DNA of 64,000 bases. Source: an uncultured Roseburia sp. Its GTDB lineage: Bacteria > Bacillota > Clostridia > Lachnospirales > Lachnospiraceae. The stretch covers positions 62,001-126,000 of the forward strand of contig CANSSP010000004.1 in NCBI GenBank assembly GCA_947649645.1. Reading direction: 5' to 3'. Made by a program: the position numbers and the translations under genes. Below the pieces are notes generated by a model that was not told where the DNA came from, ran no database searches, and saw only the letters and a list, made by a program, of their open reading frames with translations. Shown piece by piece: positions 17,021 through 25,233 of this stretch (its first letter is position 1; each line of letters begins with the position of its first letter).

Positions 17021-18118
17021 TTATCTTGGCCAGCGCAGCTCTTTTTTCATCATTTTTTCAAACGCGGCATGCGGCTCCCGCTGATACCAGTAAGCAACGC
17101 CCGCCAGATCATCCTGCCGCTCGAACAGCCCTCTGTGACACACCCCGATCTGCTGTACCGTAACTTTTAAATCTTCCTCAAAGCAGACCGGATCCGGGAT
17201 ATGGAAACGGTAAAATCCGCGCATCGGCGGGCAGTCGTCATTGTGATAGGCGTTGTAGACCGTATCGTCGTGGCTGGCGTAAAACGGATATCCCAGAAAC
17301 AGCGTCGAGTAATTCGTCTCAAGAGTCTTTCCCGCCTCCTGCCGCGCAAAACTCCACGATCCGCCGAAGTAATCTTCCATCCCGGTCCCGCAGATCGTCG
17401 GATAATCCACATCGCCGTCGATATAAAATTTCACTTCCCCTTCTCCCCACCAGTAGCGCTCCAGCGTCGTCAGCGCGAGATACGTCCCCACATACGTCCC
17501 GCTCCCTTTAATATTGTCCACAATCACATAATCTTTTCCCGGCGTCGTGAGGCGCTCCCGCCTCCAGCGCGCGTGAAAATACTCCGTCTTCTCCGGCAGG
17601 TCGTCGTAAAGACAATAATCAATCTGGTAAAAGAAGGCCGGGATGGGATTCGCATGCTCATTCTCCAGCGTGATTTTTGCATGGCGCAAAAACGGCATCG
17701 GAAAATAGCAGTTTAAGCCTCTCGACGGGACGACCACAATCGGCATTGCGTTTATGATACACTCTCTCCCGAAACCACAACAGAAAAAATCACCCAGCGG
17801 CGTCTCCACCGACGGCGCCTCTTCTCCGTCCCAGTACATCCTGAGGACAAGATCGCGGAGCACAAAACAATCCGCATCCGACGTCTTCGCGTCGACCGTC
17901 ATCCAGATATGTGTGATCACGCCGGGTCCCGCGATATCCGCCAGCGTGACCGTCTCACCCGGCGCAATATCCTTAAGGCACGGACTTCCCTTTCGCGACG
18001 GCCCGAGCACGCTTTCGGCCATTCCTCCCCGTCCCTTTTCGCCGGTCGGATTTTCTGCATTGACGGCCCGCGATCTGCCGTGGCGCGCGAATGGTATTCT
18101 GCTCAGCATCTCATACAT
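17021..18118 (-). CDS. GH172 (DUF2961) family glycoside hydrolase
   Basis: This 365-residue protein matches the DUF2961/GH172 family. Characterised members act on fructofuranosides, difructose anhydride or arabinofuranosides. Signatures are GVITHIWMTV near residue 67, PLGDFFCCGFG near 107, WWGEGEVKFYIDGD at 223-236 and CGTGMEDYFGGSW at 243-255, which carry the conserved acidic residues. There is no signal peptide, so it is probably cytoplasmic and acts on imported oligosaccharides. The ATG at 18118 is chosen because GTGGAGG lies 8 bp upstream; it overlaps the upstream membrane-protein gene by 8 bp. No sugar transporter is adjacent, so the substrate is open. Confidence 0.88.
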   Translation of the reverse strand: MYEMLSRIPFARHGRSRAVNAENPTGEKGRGGMAESVLGPSRKGSPCLKDIAPGETVTLADIAGPGVITHIWMTVDAKTSDADCFVLRDLVLRMYWDGEEAPSVETPLGDFFCCGFGRECIINAMPIVVVPSRGLNCYFPMPFLRHAKITLENEHANPIPAFFYQIDYCLYDDLPEKTEYFHARWRRERLTTPGKDYVIVDNIKGSGTYVGTYLALTTLERYWWGEGEVKFYIDGDVDYPTICGTGMEDYFGGSWSFARQEAGKTLETNYSTLFLGYPFYASHDDTVYNAYHNDDCPPMRGFYRFHIPDPVCFEEDLKVTVQQIGVCHRGLFERQDDLAGVAYWYQREPHAAFEKMMKKELRWPR

Positions 18119-18860
18119 TCCTCTTTCCTCCACTCAGTCCGATTCTCTTTTTTTCTTCTTCCCAGATTCTGATAAACTCCTCCCGATTTTTGTCAAAAAG
18201 CTTATCCATATCATAGGAAATCGTATCCAGGTCATATTCGCGGAACACATTCGGTATGTACTGATACAGCTTGTCCGCAACCGACTGCAGATGACCGACG
18301 TCGGCTCCCTCCATATAAAGAGTTTTCTTTTCATTGAAAATCATCAGGCGGACGATAAAGGAAGAACCCTTGCGGCCGGTCTGTGGGCAGACCCAGTAAA
18401 TCTTTTCCCGTGGGACGACCGTGATCGCTCCCATACCGTTTAAAAGCAGCAGATAAGACGGAAGCAGAATCACCCGCTCCCCGTGCGGTTTCTTTCCCTC
18501 CGGAAACGCGTCGATATATTCGTCGACCAGAATCTTTCCCTCCGCAGCCTCCCGGTCAATCCGCTCTGCCACAGCCTTCTTTTCTTCCGGAAAGAGAAGA
18601 ATCAGACTCCTGCTTCCGTCCGCAGCTACCCGGCTCGAGCGGACCAGACCGAATATCACGGAAGCCAGCATCACCACCGAAAGTACGGCCACACTGACAA
18701 GTACCTTAACCGTCGTGTAATCACTCAGATCGACGGAATCCTTTACGACAAACCCGACGGCGGCTATGATTACAACATACAAAATGAGCAGTCCTGAAAA
18801 CAATCTCCTGTTTTTCTGCCCCGCCTGCTCTGACTGCTGCGCCAAAAATCCTTTTTTCAT
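18111..18860 (-). CDS. Two-helix membrane protein of unknown function
   Basis: This 249-residue protein has two membrane helices near the N-terminus (residues about 20-40 and 52-75). A cytoplasmic domain of about 170 residues follows, with a beta-rich stretch (RVILLPSYLLLLNGMGAITVVPREKIYWV) that resembles a PH-like or YcxB-like fold; that likeness is only by eye. The C-terminus is highly charged. The ATG at 18860 has GGAG at good distance; longer frames lack a ribosome site. It is translationally linked to the GH172 gene (8-bp overlap). A sigma-A promoter at 18987-19015 and a structured leader of about 120 nt lie upstream. Confidence 0.7.
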   Translation of the reverse strand: MKKGFLAQQSEQAGQKNRRLFSGLLILYVVIIAAVGFVVKDSVDLSDYTTVKVLVSVAVLSVVMLASVIFGLVRSSRVAADGSRSLILLFPEEKKAVAERIDREAAEGKILVDEYIDAFPEGKKPHGERVILLPSYLLLLNGMGAITVVPREKIYWVCPQTGRKGSSFIVRLMIFNEKKTLYMEGADVGHLQSVADKLYQYIPNVFREYDLDTISYDMDKLFDKNREEFIRIWEEEKKRIGLSGGKRNV

Positions 18861-18980
18861 ACGATTCTCCATTCCGGAGCGTTTACGTGATAAGGCGGCG
18901 CAAATCTCAGATTCGCGTCTGCCGTCAGACAGATTTGTGACGCTCCGGCACAAATCCTCTTTTGATCTACTCTGTATCCA
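18861..18980 (-). promoter_or_regulatory. Structured 5' leader, candidate cis-regulatory RNA
   Basis: The roughly 120-nt leader between the promoter and the membrane-protein start can form competing structures. GATTTGTG and CACAAATC (18932-18939, 18949-18956) pair exactly. The same middle segment can instead pair with CAAATCT at 18901-18907. The loop sequence CCGGAGCGT (complement of 18940-18948) is exactly complementary to ACGCTCCGG at 18874-18882, which touches the ribosome binding site region. No known riboswitch consensus was recognised. Confidence 0.45.
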
Positions 18981-18986
18981 TATCTG

Positions 18987-19015
18987 ATTTTATTTCCCGA
19001 CGTATAATTTGTCAA
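18987..19015 (-). promoter_or_regulatory. Promoter of the membrane protein/GH172 operon
   Basis: On the minus strand: -35 TTGACA (19010-19015), 17-bp spacer, -10 TAAAAT (18987-18992). This is close to consensus. Confidence 0.7.
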
Positions 19016-19113
19016 TCCGATTCTTTTCCGGCTTATCGCGTCTGCCGTCGCCATCCTCTTATCACGGAACCCATGGCAGAAACAAATGTCCTGTTGTCCG
19101 CCGGACATTTTTA

Positions 19114-19142
19114 TTGCACATTTCTTTCCTGTTTTTTATAAT
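19114..19142 (+). promoter_or_regulatory. Promoter of nudC
   Basis: -10 TATAAT (19137-19142) with a 17-bp spacer and a weak -35 TTGCAC (19114-19119). A hairpin, AATGTCC/GGACATT (about 19085-19110), lies just before it. The rest of the 341-bp gap between 18860 and 19202 holds the divergent promoter and the leader described separately. Confidence 0.6.
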
Positions 19143-19201
19143 AGGACCAGACAACCGAAGCACGAAAACGGTTCATTTCACTTAAAGGAGATTTTCAGAT
19201 T

Positions 19202-20122
19202 ATGATACAGGATATTTACCCGGACCACCTCTTTAACGCCTACATGCCGAAAAAACCAGACGCCGGCAGCCTTATTTTCTCTTTCCGCGGAAACGAAGTC
19301 TGCGTCCGAAAAGACAGCCGCGTCTCGTTTCCCACTTTCGGCGCCTTAAAAAACTGGTGTGAAAAGGCGGGCGAAAAACTGCCGGAACTGAACTATCTTT
19401 TTACCATCGGTCCGGACGGGCAGGACACAAAAGAAAGCGAAACGGGAATTTCCTGTTTTCTGGCTGATTTTTCTTCCTTTTCCGAGAACGCGAAAATACC
19501 GCCGGCAGACTATGAATATGTACGCCTCTCCCTTCTGCGCCCCCGGCCTCCAAAAACACAGGTTTTTGCCGCAGCGACGGCCTGGCATTTATATGTCTGG
19601 TACCGGGATAACCGGCACTGCGGGAGATGCGGCGAAAGACTGGCTCCGGATCAGAAGCTGCGCATGCTCTCCTGCCCGTCGTGCGGCAATACGGTATTCC
19701 CAAAGATCGCTCCCGCCGTCATCGTGGGACTGACGGACGGGGACCGGATTCTGATGACAAAATACGCCGGCCGCGAATATAAGCGGCATGCTCTGATCGC
19801 GGGATTTACCGAGATCGGAGAGACAGCGGAAGAAACCGTGGCGCGCGAAGTCATGGAGGAAGTCGGGCTTAAGGTGAAAAATATCCGTTATTACAAGAGC
19901 CAGCCCTGGGGCTTTGACGCAGACCTTCTTCTGGGATATTTCTGCGAGCTGGACGGCCCGGGTGAAATCTGTCTCGACAGGGAAGAGCTCTCTGTCGCCG
20001 AATGGGTAAACTGCCGCGATATTCCCGACGATCCCGAAGAGATCAGCCTGACGAGGGAAATGATGTCATACTTTAAAAAATGCAGAATATCTTCCTGTCA
20101 GGAGCAGCCGGACAGATTCTGA
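19202..20122 (+). CDS. nudC: NAD(+) diphosphatase (NudC-like Nudix hydrolase)
   Basis: This 306-residue protein has the NudC layout. A variable N-terminal domain is followed by a zinc ribbon with two C-x2-C pairs (HCGRCGERL, SCPSCGN) near residues 140-165. A Nudix box follows (GFTEIGETAEETVAREVMEE plus VGL). NudC splits NAD(H) into NMN and AMP and in some bacteria removes NAD caps from RNA. The usual specificity motif SQPWPFPxS is here SQPWGFDAD, so the proline-phenylalanine-proline part is altered and substrate preference may differ. AAGGAG lies before the ATG. The 3' end overlaps the convergent YolD-like gene by 25 bp. Confidence 0.87.
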   Translation: MIQDIYPDHLFNAYMPKKPDAGSLIFSFRGNEVCVRKDSRVSFPTFGALKNWCEKAGEKLPELNYLFTIGPDGQDTKESETGISCFLADFSSFSENAKIPPADYEYVRLSLLRPRPPKTQVFAAATAWHLYVWYRDNRHCGRCGERLAPDQKLRMLSCPSCGNTVFPKIAPAVIVGLTDGDRILMTKYAGREYKRHALIAGFTEIGETAEETVAREVMEEVGLKVKNIRYYKSQPWGFDADLLLGYFCELDGPGEICLDREELSVAEWVNCRDIPDDPEEISLTREMMSYFKKCRISSCQEQPDRF

Positions 20123-20547
20123 CCCGATCCTTCCCATCCGCTTATCCCGATCCGGGCGAGATCGTCCGCCAGAAAAACCGTCCCGTCCTCCAGAAAAATC
20201 CGGCGGGTCTGCGGATCATATTTTTTTACCCGCCCTGCGGCTGTCACGTAGGAACCGCCGTCCTTCTTCTCATCCGGCCTGAAATAAGTAAACACAGCCC
20301 AGGGAGACGCGGACAGCTTCTCCAGCAACAGACGAAGCTGTCGATCCAGCAGCTCTTTTTCGTCCTCATCCAGTTCCACTCTTTCCTGTGTCTCCCTTGC
20401 CGTCTCACGGATGGCCGCGTCATATCCTGTGAGAGCGGCAAACGGCGCAAATTGTGCCGCGCGGTCCGAAAGCGGCATCCTGGGATGTCTTTCGGACACT
20501 GGGTGCGGCAGGTAAAGAATATCGTCGTATTTCAGCCGTTCCATCAT
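20098..20547 (-). CDS. YolD-like family protein
   Basis: This 149-residue protein resembles YolD-like proteins, which are regularly encoded beside Y-family polymerases. Visible signatures are HPRMPLSDRAAQFAPFAAL in the N-terminal part and a beta-rich end (GRVKKYDPQTRRIFLEDG). Its ATG overlaps the stop of the upstream polymerase gene (20544-20547), so the two are made together. By analogy with UmuD-like partners it may assist the polymerase; that is inference. Its 3' end runs 25 bp into nudC on the opposite strand. Confidence 0.8.
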   Translation of the reverse strand: MMERLKYDDILYLPHPVSERHPRMPLSDRAAQFAPFAALTGYDAAIRETARETQERVELDEDEKELLDRQLRLLLEKLSASPWAVFTYFRPDEKKDGGSYVTAAGRVKKYDPQTRRIFLEDGTVFLADDLARIGISGWEGSGQNLSGCS

Positions 20548-22073
20548 GCCTTATGCCCTCCGATCTGTCGATTGCGCTCCATCCCTGTCGCTCCCTCCCG
20601 CAGATTCATGCCCTTTAAGACAGCATTTTTTCCATACTTCTTTTTCACCGCCAGCATCGTCTCCTGCAGTTTCCTCTCTTTGGCAAGCCTTGTATTCTCT
20701 TTCTCCCGCTCCCTTGCAAGCGCCTCATAATCGGTAAACAGATTCATCTGCTCAAAGGACTCCGCTTCTTTCACTGCAGGCTCCCCGGAAACATGATTTG
20801 CCGCGACATTCATCCGGCGCACCAGAAGATCGGGATTTACAATGTCCTCGTACAATTTTGTCACCGCATCGACAATCAGCCGGGCAGAAGATGTCTTGCG
20901 GCCCAGGTTTATTGTCCCATGCGCGTGCTTCGGCGTCTTTCTCCCATAGTGGTCTTCTGTCACGGCCCCCCTGTAACGGGTCCGGACGTCAGGATCCGCC
21001 AGACTTTCGTTGTCATAGCCCACGGTGAGCGTCATCTGGTCCGCCACCATCCGTTTTTCCACCAGATCAAGCGCAAGCGCATCCGCCATTTCCCGGACTA
21101 CAACCTTTGCCCTGGCAAAATCATAGGGACAGTGCAGCACCTGACCGGAACTTACACTGCTGCTCTGCGGCTGATATGCCTTGATCAGATCGATCGTGAC
21201 AGGCTCGTATCCCCAGGCGTGATCTATCAGCAGTTCCGCATTGACGCCAAACATCTGATACAGCAGATCTTCATTGAAGTAATCCCGCGGGCCTCCGATC
21301 GAACATCTGGCAATGTCTCCCATTGTATAAATCCCCGCCTCCTCCAGCTTTTTCCGATAGCCGTGACCGACTCTCCAGAAATCGGTCAGCGGCCTGTGGT
21401 TCCACAAAACCCTGCGGTAGCTGATTTCGTTGAGCGTGGCAATGCGCACGCCGTATTTATCCGGTTTTGCATGCTTTGCCACAATATCCATCGCCACCTT
21501 ACACAGATACAGATTTGTCCCGATTCCCGCCGCCGCCGTGATACCGGTCTGCCGCTGCACATCCTTCGCCATCTCTGCGGCAAACTGCCGGGCCGTCATC
21601 TGCCTGGCAGACAGATAATGCGTCACATCCATAAACACCTCGTCAATCGAGTAGACATGAATATCCTCCGGCGCAACATAGTTTAAATAAATCTGATAAA
21701 TTCTCGTGCTGTATTCCATATAGAGCGCCATTCTGGGCGGCGCCACAAGATACGACGCCTCAAGCTCCGGATGCCGTTTCAGTTCCTCATCCAGACAGGA
21801 AGCTCCCGAAAACGTCTCTCCCGGCGCCTTTTTTCTGCGCGCTGCATTCACTTCTTTCAGACGCTCAGCCACTTTGAACAATCGCGCCCTGCCCGGTATG
21901 CCGTAAGCCTTCAGAGACGGCGACACCGCCAGACAGATCGTTTTTTCCGTCCTGCTTAAGTCTGCCACAACCAGATTCGTCGTCAGCGGGTCCAAGTTCC
22001 GCTCCACACATTCCACCGAAGCGTAAAAAGATTTTAAGTCGATCGCAATATAAGTACGCTGTCCGTCACCCAT
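20544..22073 (-). CDS. Y-family DNA polymerase (UvrX/UmuC type)
   Basis: This 509-residue translesion polymerase begins with the catalytic segment AIDLKSFYASVECVERNLDPL. The second acidic motif is VYSIDEVFMDVT near residue 140. A helix-hairpin-helix thumb region and a little-finger domain follow. The C-terminal 80 residues, rich in Glu and Lys, make it longer than the usual 410-420. With the downstream YolD-like protein it forms the UvrX-YolD pair known from Firmicutes chromosomes, phages and conjugative elements. A LexA-type box was not found in the 207-bp upstream gap, so SOS control cannot be claimed. Confidence 0.92.
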   Translation of the reverse strand: MGDGQRTYIAIDLKSFYASVECVERNLDPLTTNLVVADLSRTEKTICLAVSPSLKAYGIPGRARLFKVAERLKEVNAARRKKAPGETFSGASCLDEELKRHPELEASYLVAPPRMALYMEYSTRIYQIYLNYVAPEDIHVYSIDEVFMDVTHYLSARQMTARQFAAEMAKDVQRQTGITAAAGIGTNLYLCKVAMDIVAKHAKPDKYGVRIATLNEISYRRVLWNHRPLTDFWRVGHGYRKKLEEAGIYTMGDIARCSIGGPRDYFNEDLLYQMFGVNAELLIDHAWGYEPVTIDLIKAYQPQSSSVSSGQVLHCPYDFARAKVVVREMADALALDLVEKRMVADQMTLTVGYDNESLADPDVRTRYRGAVTEDHYGRKTPKHAHGTINLGRKTSSARLIVDAVTKLYEDIVNPDLLVRRMNVAANHVSGEPAVKEAESFEQMNLFTDYEALAREREKENTRLAKERKLQETMLAVKKKYGKNAVLKGMNLREGATGMERNRQIGGHKA

Positions 22074-22181
22074 AAGCTCCTCCCCGTCCCTTTTATCTGC
22101 ATCTGCCTTTTCGGACAGTATACCATATCTTTACCACAGATATTCTTTTTTCTTTTCCATCTGCGACCGGCAGTAACAATC

Positions 22182-22210
22182 TTGAAAAATCAGACAGATC
22201 ATGCTAAAAT
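22182..22210 (+). promoter_or_regulatory. Promoter of the chemoreceptor (pseudo)gene
   Basis: -35 TTGAAA (22182-22187), 17-bp spacer, -10 TAAAAT (22205-22210). AGGAGG precedes the ATG at 22281. The promoter is intact although the gene is disrupted. Confidence 0.6.
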
Positions 22211-22280
22211 AAATGGCATACACACAAAAATCACGTGTTATCAAATCTAAAATTTTACTCTTTACCACAGGAGGAATCTT

Positions 22281-24094
22281 ATGAACTTTCTATCCAATCA
22301 AAAGCTTGCCACGCGTATCAGCATTATTACCACGGCAATCACATTTACTGGCATGATGCTGCTATGGCTTACCGTTTCCGGCCGCGTTGCCTCTATGGTT
22401 GAAAACAATATCACCAATCAGATGACTGACGCCGTGGAATCCAGAGCCGCCATCATAAACGATTATGTGGCTTCTGCAGAAGAATACATGACAGCCTTCG
22501 CACTGGGAAGCGAGGTCCGGGAGCTCCTTGCCGATCCCGAAAATCCCGACCTTCTGCGGACGGCACAGCAATATACGGAAGATTTTGCCGCAGTCAAAGG
22601 AATCTTTGAGGGATTATACATCAGCACACCTTCTACCTATGTCCTGACGCATACCTCCCCCGACGCGATCGGGATCACCACCCGATCAGGAGAATCACTG
22701 GATGTATTCCGCGACACGATTCTCGCCAGCCCCACGCTGACCAACCTGGGGATCATGAAATCTCCGGGAACCGGAAGCATGATTCTCTCCATGTACTATC
22801 CGCTTTTCGACGGCCAGGAGTGTATCGGCTATGTGGGCGCCGGCGTCTACGCCAGCCGGCTGATGGATGTGTTGCTGGGACTGAATATCCAGGGCCTGCC
22901 CGACAGCGAATATGTATTTTTAAATGTAGAAACCGGCATGTACCTGTATCACGAGGACGAGGCCCTGCTCAACACAGAGACAACCGACAACGGTTACCTG
23001 GAAATCCTGAAGCGGATCCGCGAAAATAACGACACACAGGCACTTACATACTCCTATCAGGACGAAAACGGCGTCTTGGCAATCTCGAGCTTTCCGCCGA
23101 CCAGGAGCTGGAATCCTTTTACGGCCGGAACGACGAAATCGGCCTGATCGCACAGACCATTCATCACCTCTGCGACTGTCTCCGCAAAACAATCGATGAC
23201 ATCGGCCGCATCTTAGGTGAGATGGCAGACGGCAATATCGCCGTGGATGTTGTCAGAAACGAGTCATACTATATCGGCGATTTTAAAGTTCTGGCTGAAA
23301 GTCTGAAAAGTATCCGCACTCATCTGACGAATGTAATGCGCGAAATCACACAGATTGCAAACCAGGTGAACAACGGCGCAAACCAGGTATCCGCGGGCGC
23401 CCAGGCGCTGTCACAGGGAACCTCGCAGCAGAAAGTCTCCATCAACGGACTTGTATCGAATATCACGGACATGACGGCCCAGATCCAGAACAGTACCGCC
23501 CGCTGCGGCAGCGCCAGCGATCTGGTGGACAGGGCGGCCGGATACGCCGCCGAGGCCGACACAAAAATGGAACAGCTGATTACCGCCACACAGAACATCG
23601 ACCAGTCCTCGACAAAGATCGGAACGATCATAAAAACCATTGAGGATATCGCTTTCCAGACAAATATCCTCGCGCTGAACGCTTCCGTTGAGGCCGCCAG
23701 AGCCGGCACCGCAGGAAAAGGCTTCTCGGTCGTATCCGACGAGGTCAGGAGCCTTGCAACCAGGTCTGCGCAAGCCGCGCAGAACACAAATACCCTGATC
23801 GACCGCTCGATCCACGATGTAAAAACAGGTACCGAATCCACAAACCTCGCCATCTCCGCCATGCAGGTAATCAACGAGTGCATCCAGTCTATCAAAGTGC
23901 TGATGGATGAGATTGCACTTGCCAGCGTCCAGCAGTCGGAAATGATCGTTTCCGTAGAAAACAGGATCAAAGAAGTTTCCAGGGTAATACAGACAAATTC
24001 TGACGCAGCCGAAGAGAGCGCTGCGATTTCCAATGAACTGTCACGCCAGGCAAGAACTTTAAATCAGCTGATCGGTCAGTTCCGAATCCGGTAA
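22281..24094 (+). pseudogene. Methyl-accepting chemotaxis protein, disrupted by internal deletion and frameshift
   Basis: Frame one (22281-23147) gives an N-terminal membrane helix and a Cache-like sensor domain up to residue about 268, then an out-of-frame tail. Frame two is open from about 23087 to 24094. It starts inside a HAMP-like segment ([19 protein letters not shown]), followed by a full signalling domain with the hairpin tip [20 protein letters not shown]. The end of the sensor, the second membrane helix and the first HAMP helix are missing from both frames. A single base error could therefore not restore the receptor. An ATG at 23222 could express a soluble signalling fragment. AGGTGAG lies just before it. 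Confidence 0.8.
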
Positions 24095-24099
24095 AAAAC

Positions 24100-24137
24100 C
24101 CCGGACCACAATCGTGTGGTCCGGGATTTTTTCTTTT
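24100..24137 (+). terminator. Rho-independent terminator after the chemoreceptor
   Basis: CCCGGACCACA / TGTGGTCCGGG forms a perfect 11-bp stem with an ATCG loop, followed by a T-rich run. Confidence 0.9.
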
Positions 24138-24195
24138 CACCCTGCAGGTGATACGTCGCTTTAATCAGAAAGGAGCTCATTGGCCCGATATGATA

Positions 24196-25221
24196 CTAAT
24201 GCAGAAACATCGCATCCCCGAAACTAAAAAACCGGTATCTTTCCCGCACTGCCGTTTCATAGGCCCGCAGCACATTTTCCCTTCCGGCCAGCGCGGACAC
24301 CAGCATGATGAGCGTGGATTCCGGCAGATGAAAATTGGTAATCAGCGCGTCGATTACACGGAATGAATAGCCCGGATAGATAAAAATATCAGTCCAGCCG
24401 CTGCTTTCTGTAAGAAATCCATCTTTGTCTGCGGCGGCTTCCAGCGTCCGCGTGCTTGTCGTGCCGACAGCGATCACGCGCCGGCCTTCCCGCTTTGCCT
24501 GGTTGATTTTATCTGCTTCCGCCGCCTCGATGCGATAAAACTCCGAATGCATGTGATGCTTGAGAATATCATTTTCCTTGACCGGCCGGAATGTTCCAAG
24601 CCCCACATGAAGCGTCACCTCCGCGATCCGGACCCCCTTTTCCCTGAGCTCTTTTAAAAGCTCCGGCGTAAAATGCAGACCGGCTGTCGGCGCCGCCGCA
24701 GAACCGTCATATTTTGCATAGATGGTCTGATAGCGGTTTTTATCTGCAAGCGTATGTGTGATATAAGGCGGCAGCGGCATCTGTCCAAGTTCATCCAGAA
24801 TCTCTTCGAAAATTCCGTCATACGCAAACCGGATAAGACGGTTTCCTTCCTCTGCCACGTCAACGATTTCTCCGTTCAGAAGCCCTTCCCCGAAAACAAT
24901 ACGGGTTCCCTGCTTACATTTTTTTCCCGGCTTCACCAGCGTCTCCCAGAGATCTTCTCCCTGTCGCTTCAGAAGAAGAATCTCAATCCTTGCCCCGGTA
25001 TCCGCCTTTGTCCCGATCAGACGTGCCGGTATGACTTTCGTGTTATTGATGACAAGACAGTCTCCCGGATTTATCATCCCGACAATATCCCTGAAACAGT
25101 GATGTGCCGTTTCCCCGGTCCTTTTATTAAGAACCATCAGCCGCGAACCCGCTCGGTCCGCGAGCGGGTCCTGTGCGATCAGCTCCTGCGGGAGCTCATA
25201 ATAAAAATCTTTTACATTCAT
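24196..25221 (-). CDS. queA: tRNA preQ1(34) S-adenosylmethionine ribosyltransferase-isomerase
   Basis: QueA adds the epoxycyclopentane unit from SAM to preQ1 in the anticodon wobble position, making epoxyqueuosine. The 341-residue protein is full length. Conserved stretches are [15 protein letters not shown] at the start, [16 protein letters not shown], the phrase [14 protein letters not shown] and the end [15 protein letters not shown]. It lies 12 bp downstream of pheT, so it is probably read through from that operon although the pathways are unrelated. Confidence 0.97.
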   Translation of the reverse strand: MNVKDFYYELPQELIAQDPLADRAGSRLMVLNKRTGETAHHCFRDIVGMINPGDCLVINNTKVIPARLIGTKADTGARIEILLLKRQGEDLWETLVKPGKKCKQGTRIVFGEGLLNGEIVDVAEEGNRLIRFAYDGIFEEILDELGQMPLPPYITHTLADKNRYQTIYAKYDGSAAAPTAGLHFTPELLKELREKGVRIAEVTLHVGLGTFRPVKENDILKHHMHSEFYRIEAAEADKINQAKREGRRVIAVGTTSTRTLEAAADKDGFLTESSGWTDIFIYPGYSFRVIDALITNFHLPESTLIMLVSALAGRENVLRAYETAVRERYRFFSFGDAMFLH

Positions 25222-25233
25222 TTCTGCTCCTGC

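Noticed and set aside
18857..19108. Minus-strand frame over the 18.9-19.1 kb gap
   Set aside because: It overlaps the promoter and structured leader, and lacks a ribosome site or a recognisable product.
20544..22280. SOS (LexA) box before the Y-family polymerase
   Set aside because: No GAAC-N4-GTTC-type palindrome was found in the upstream 207 bp.
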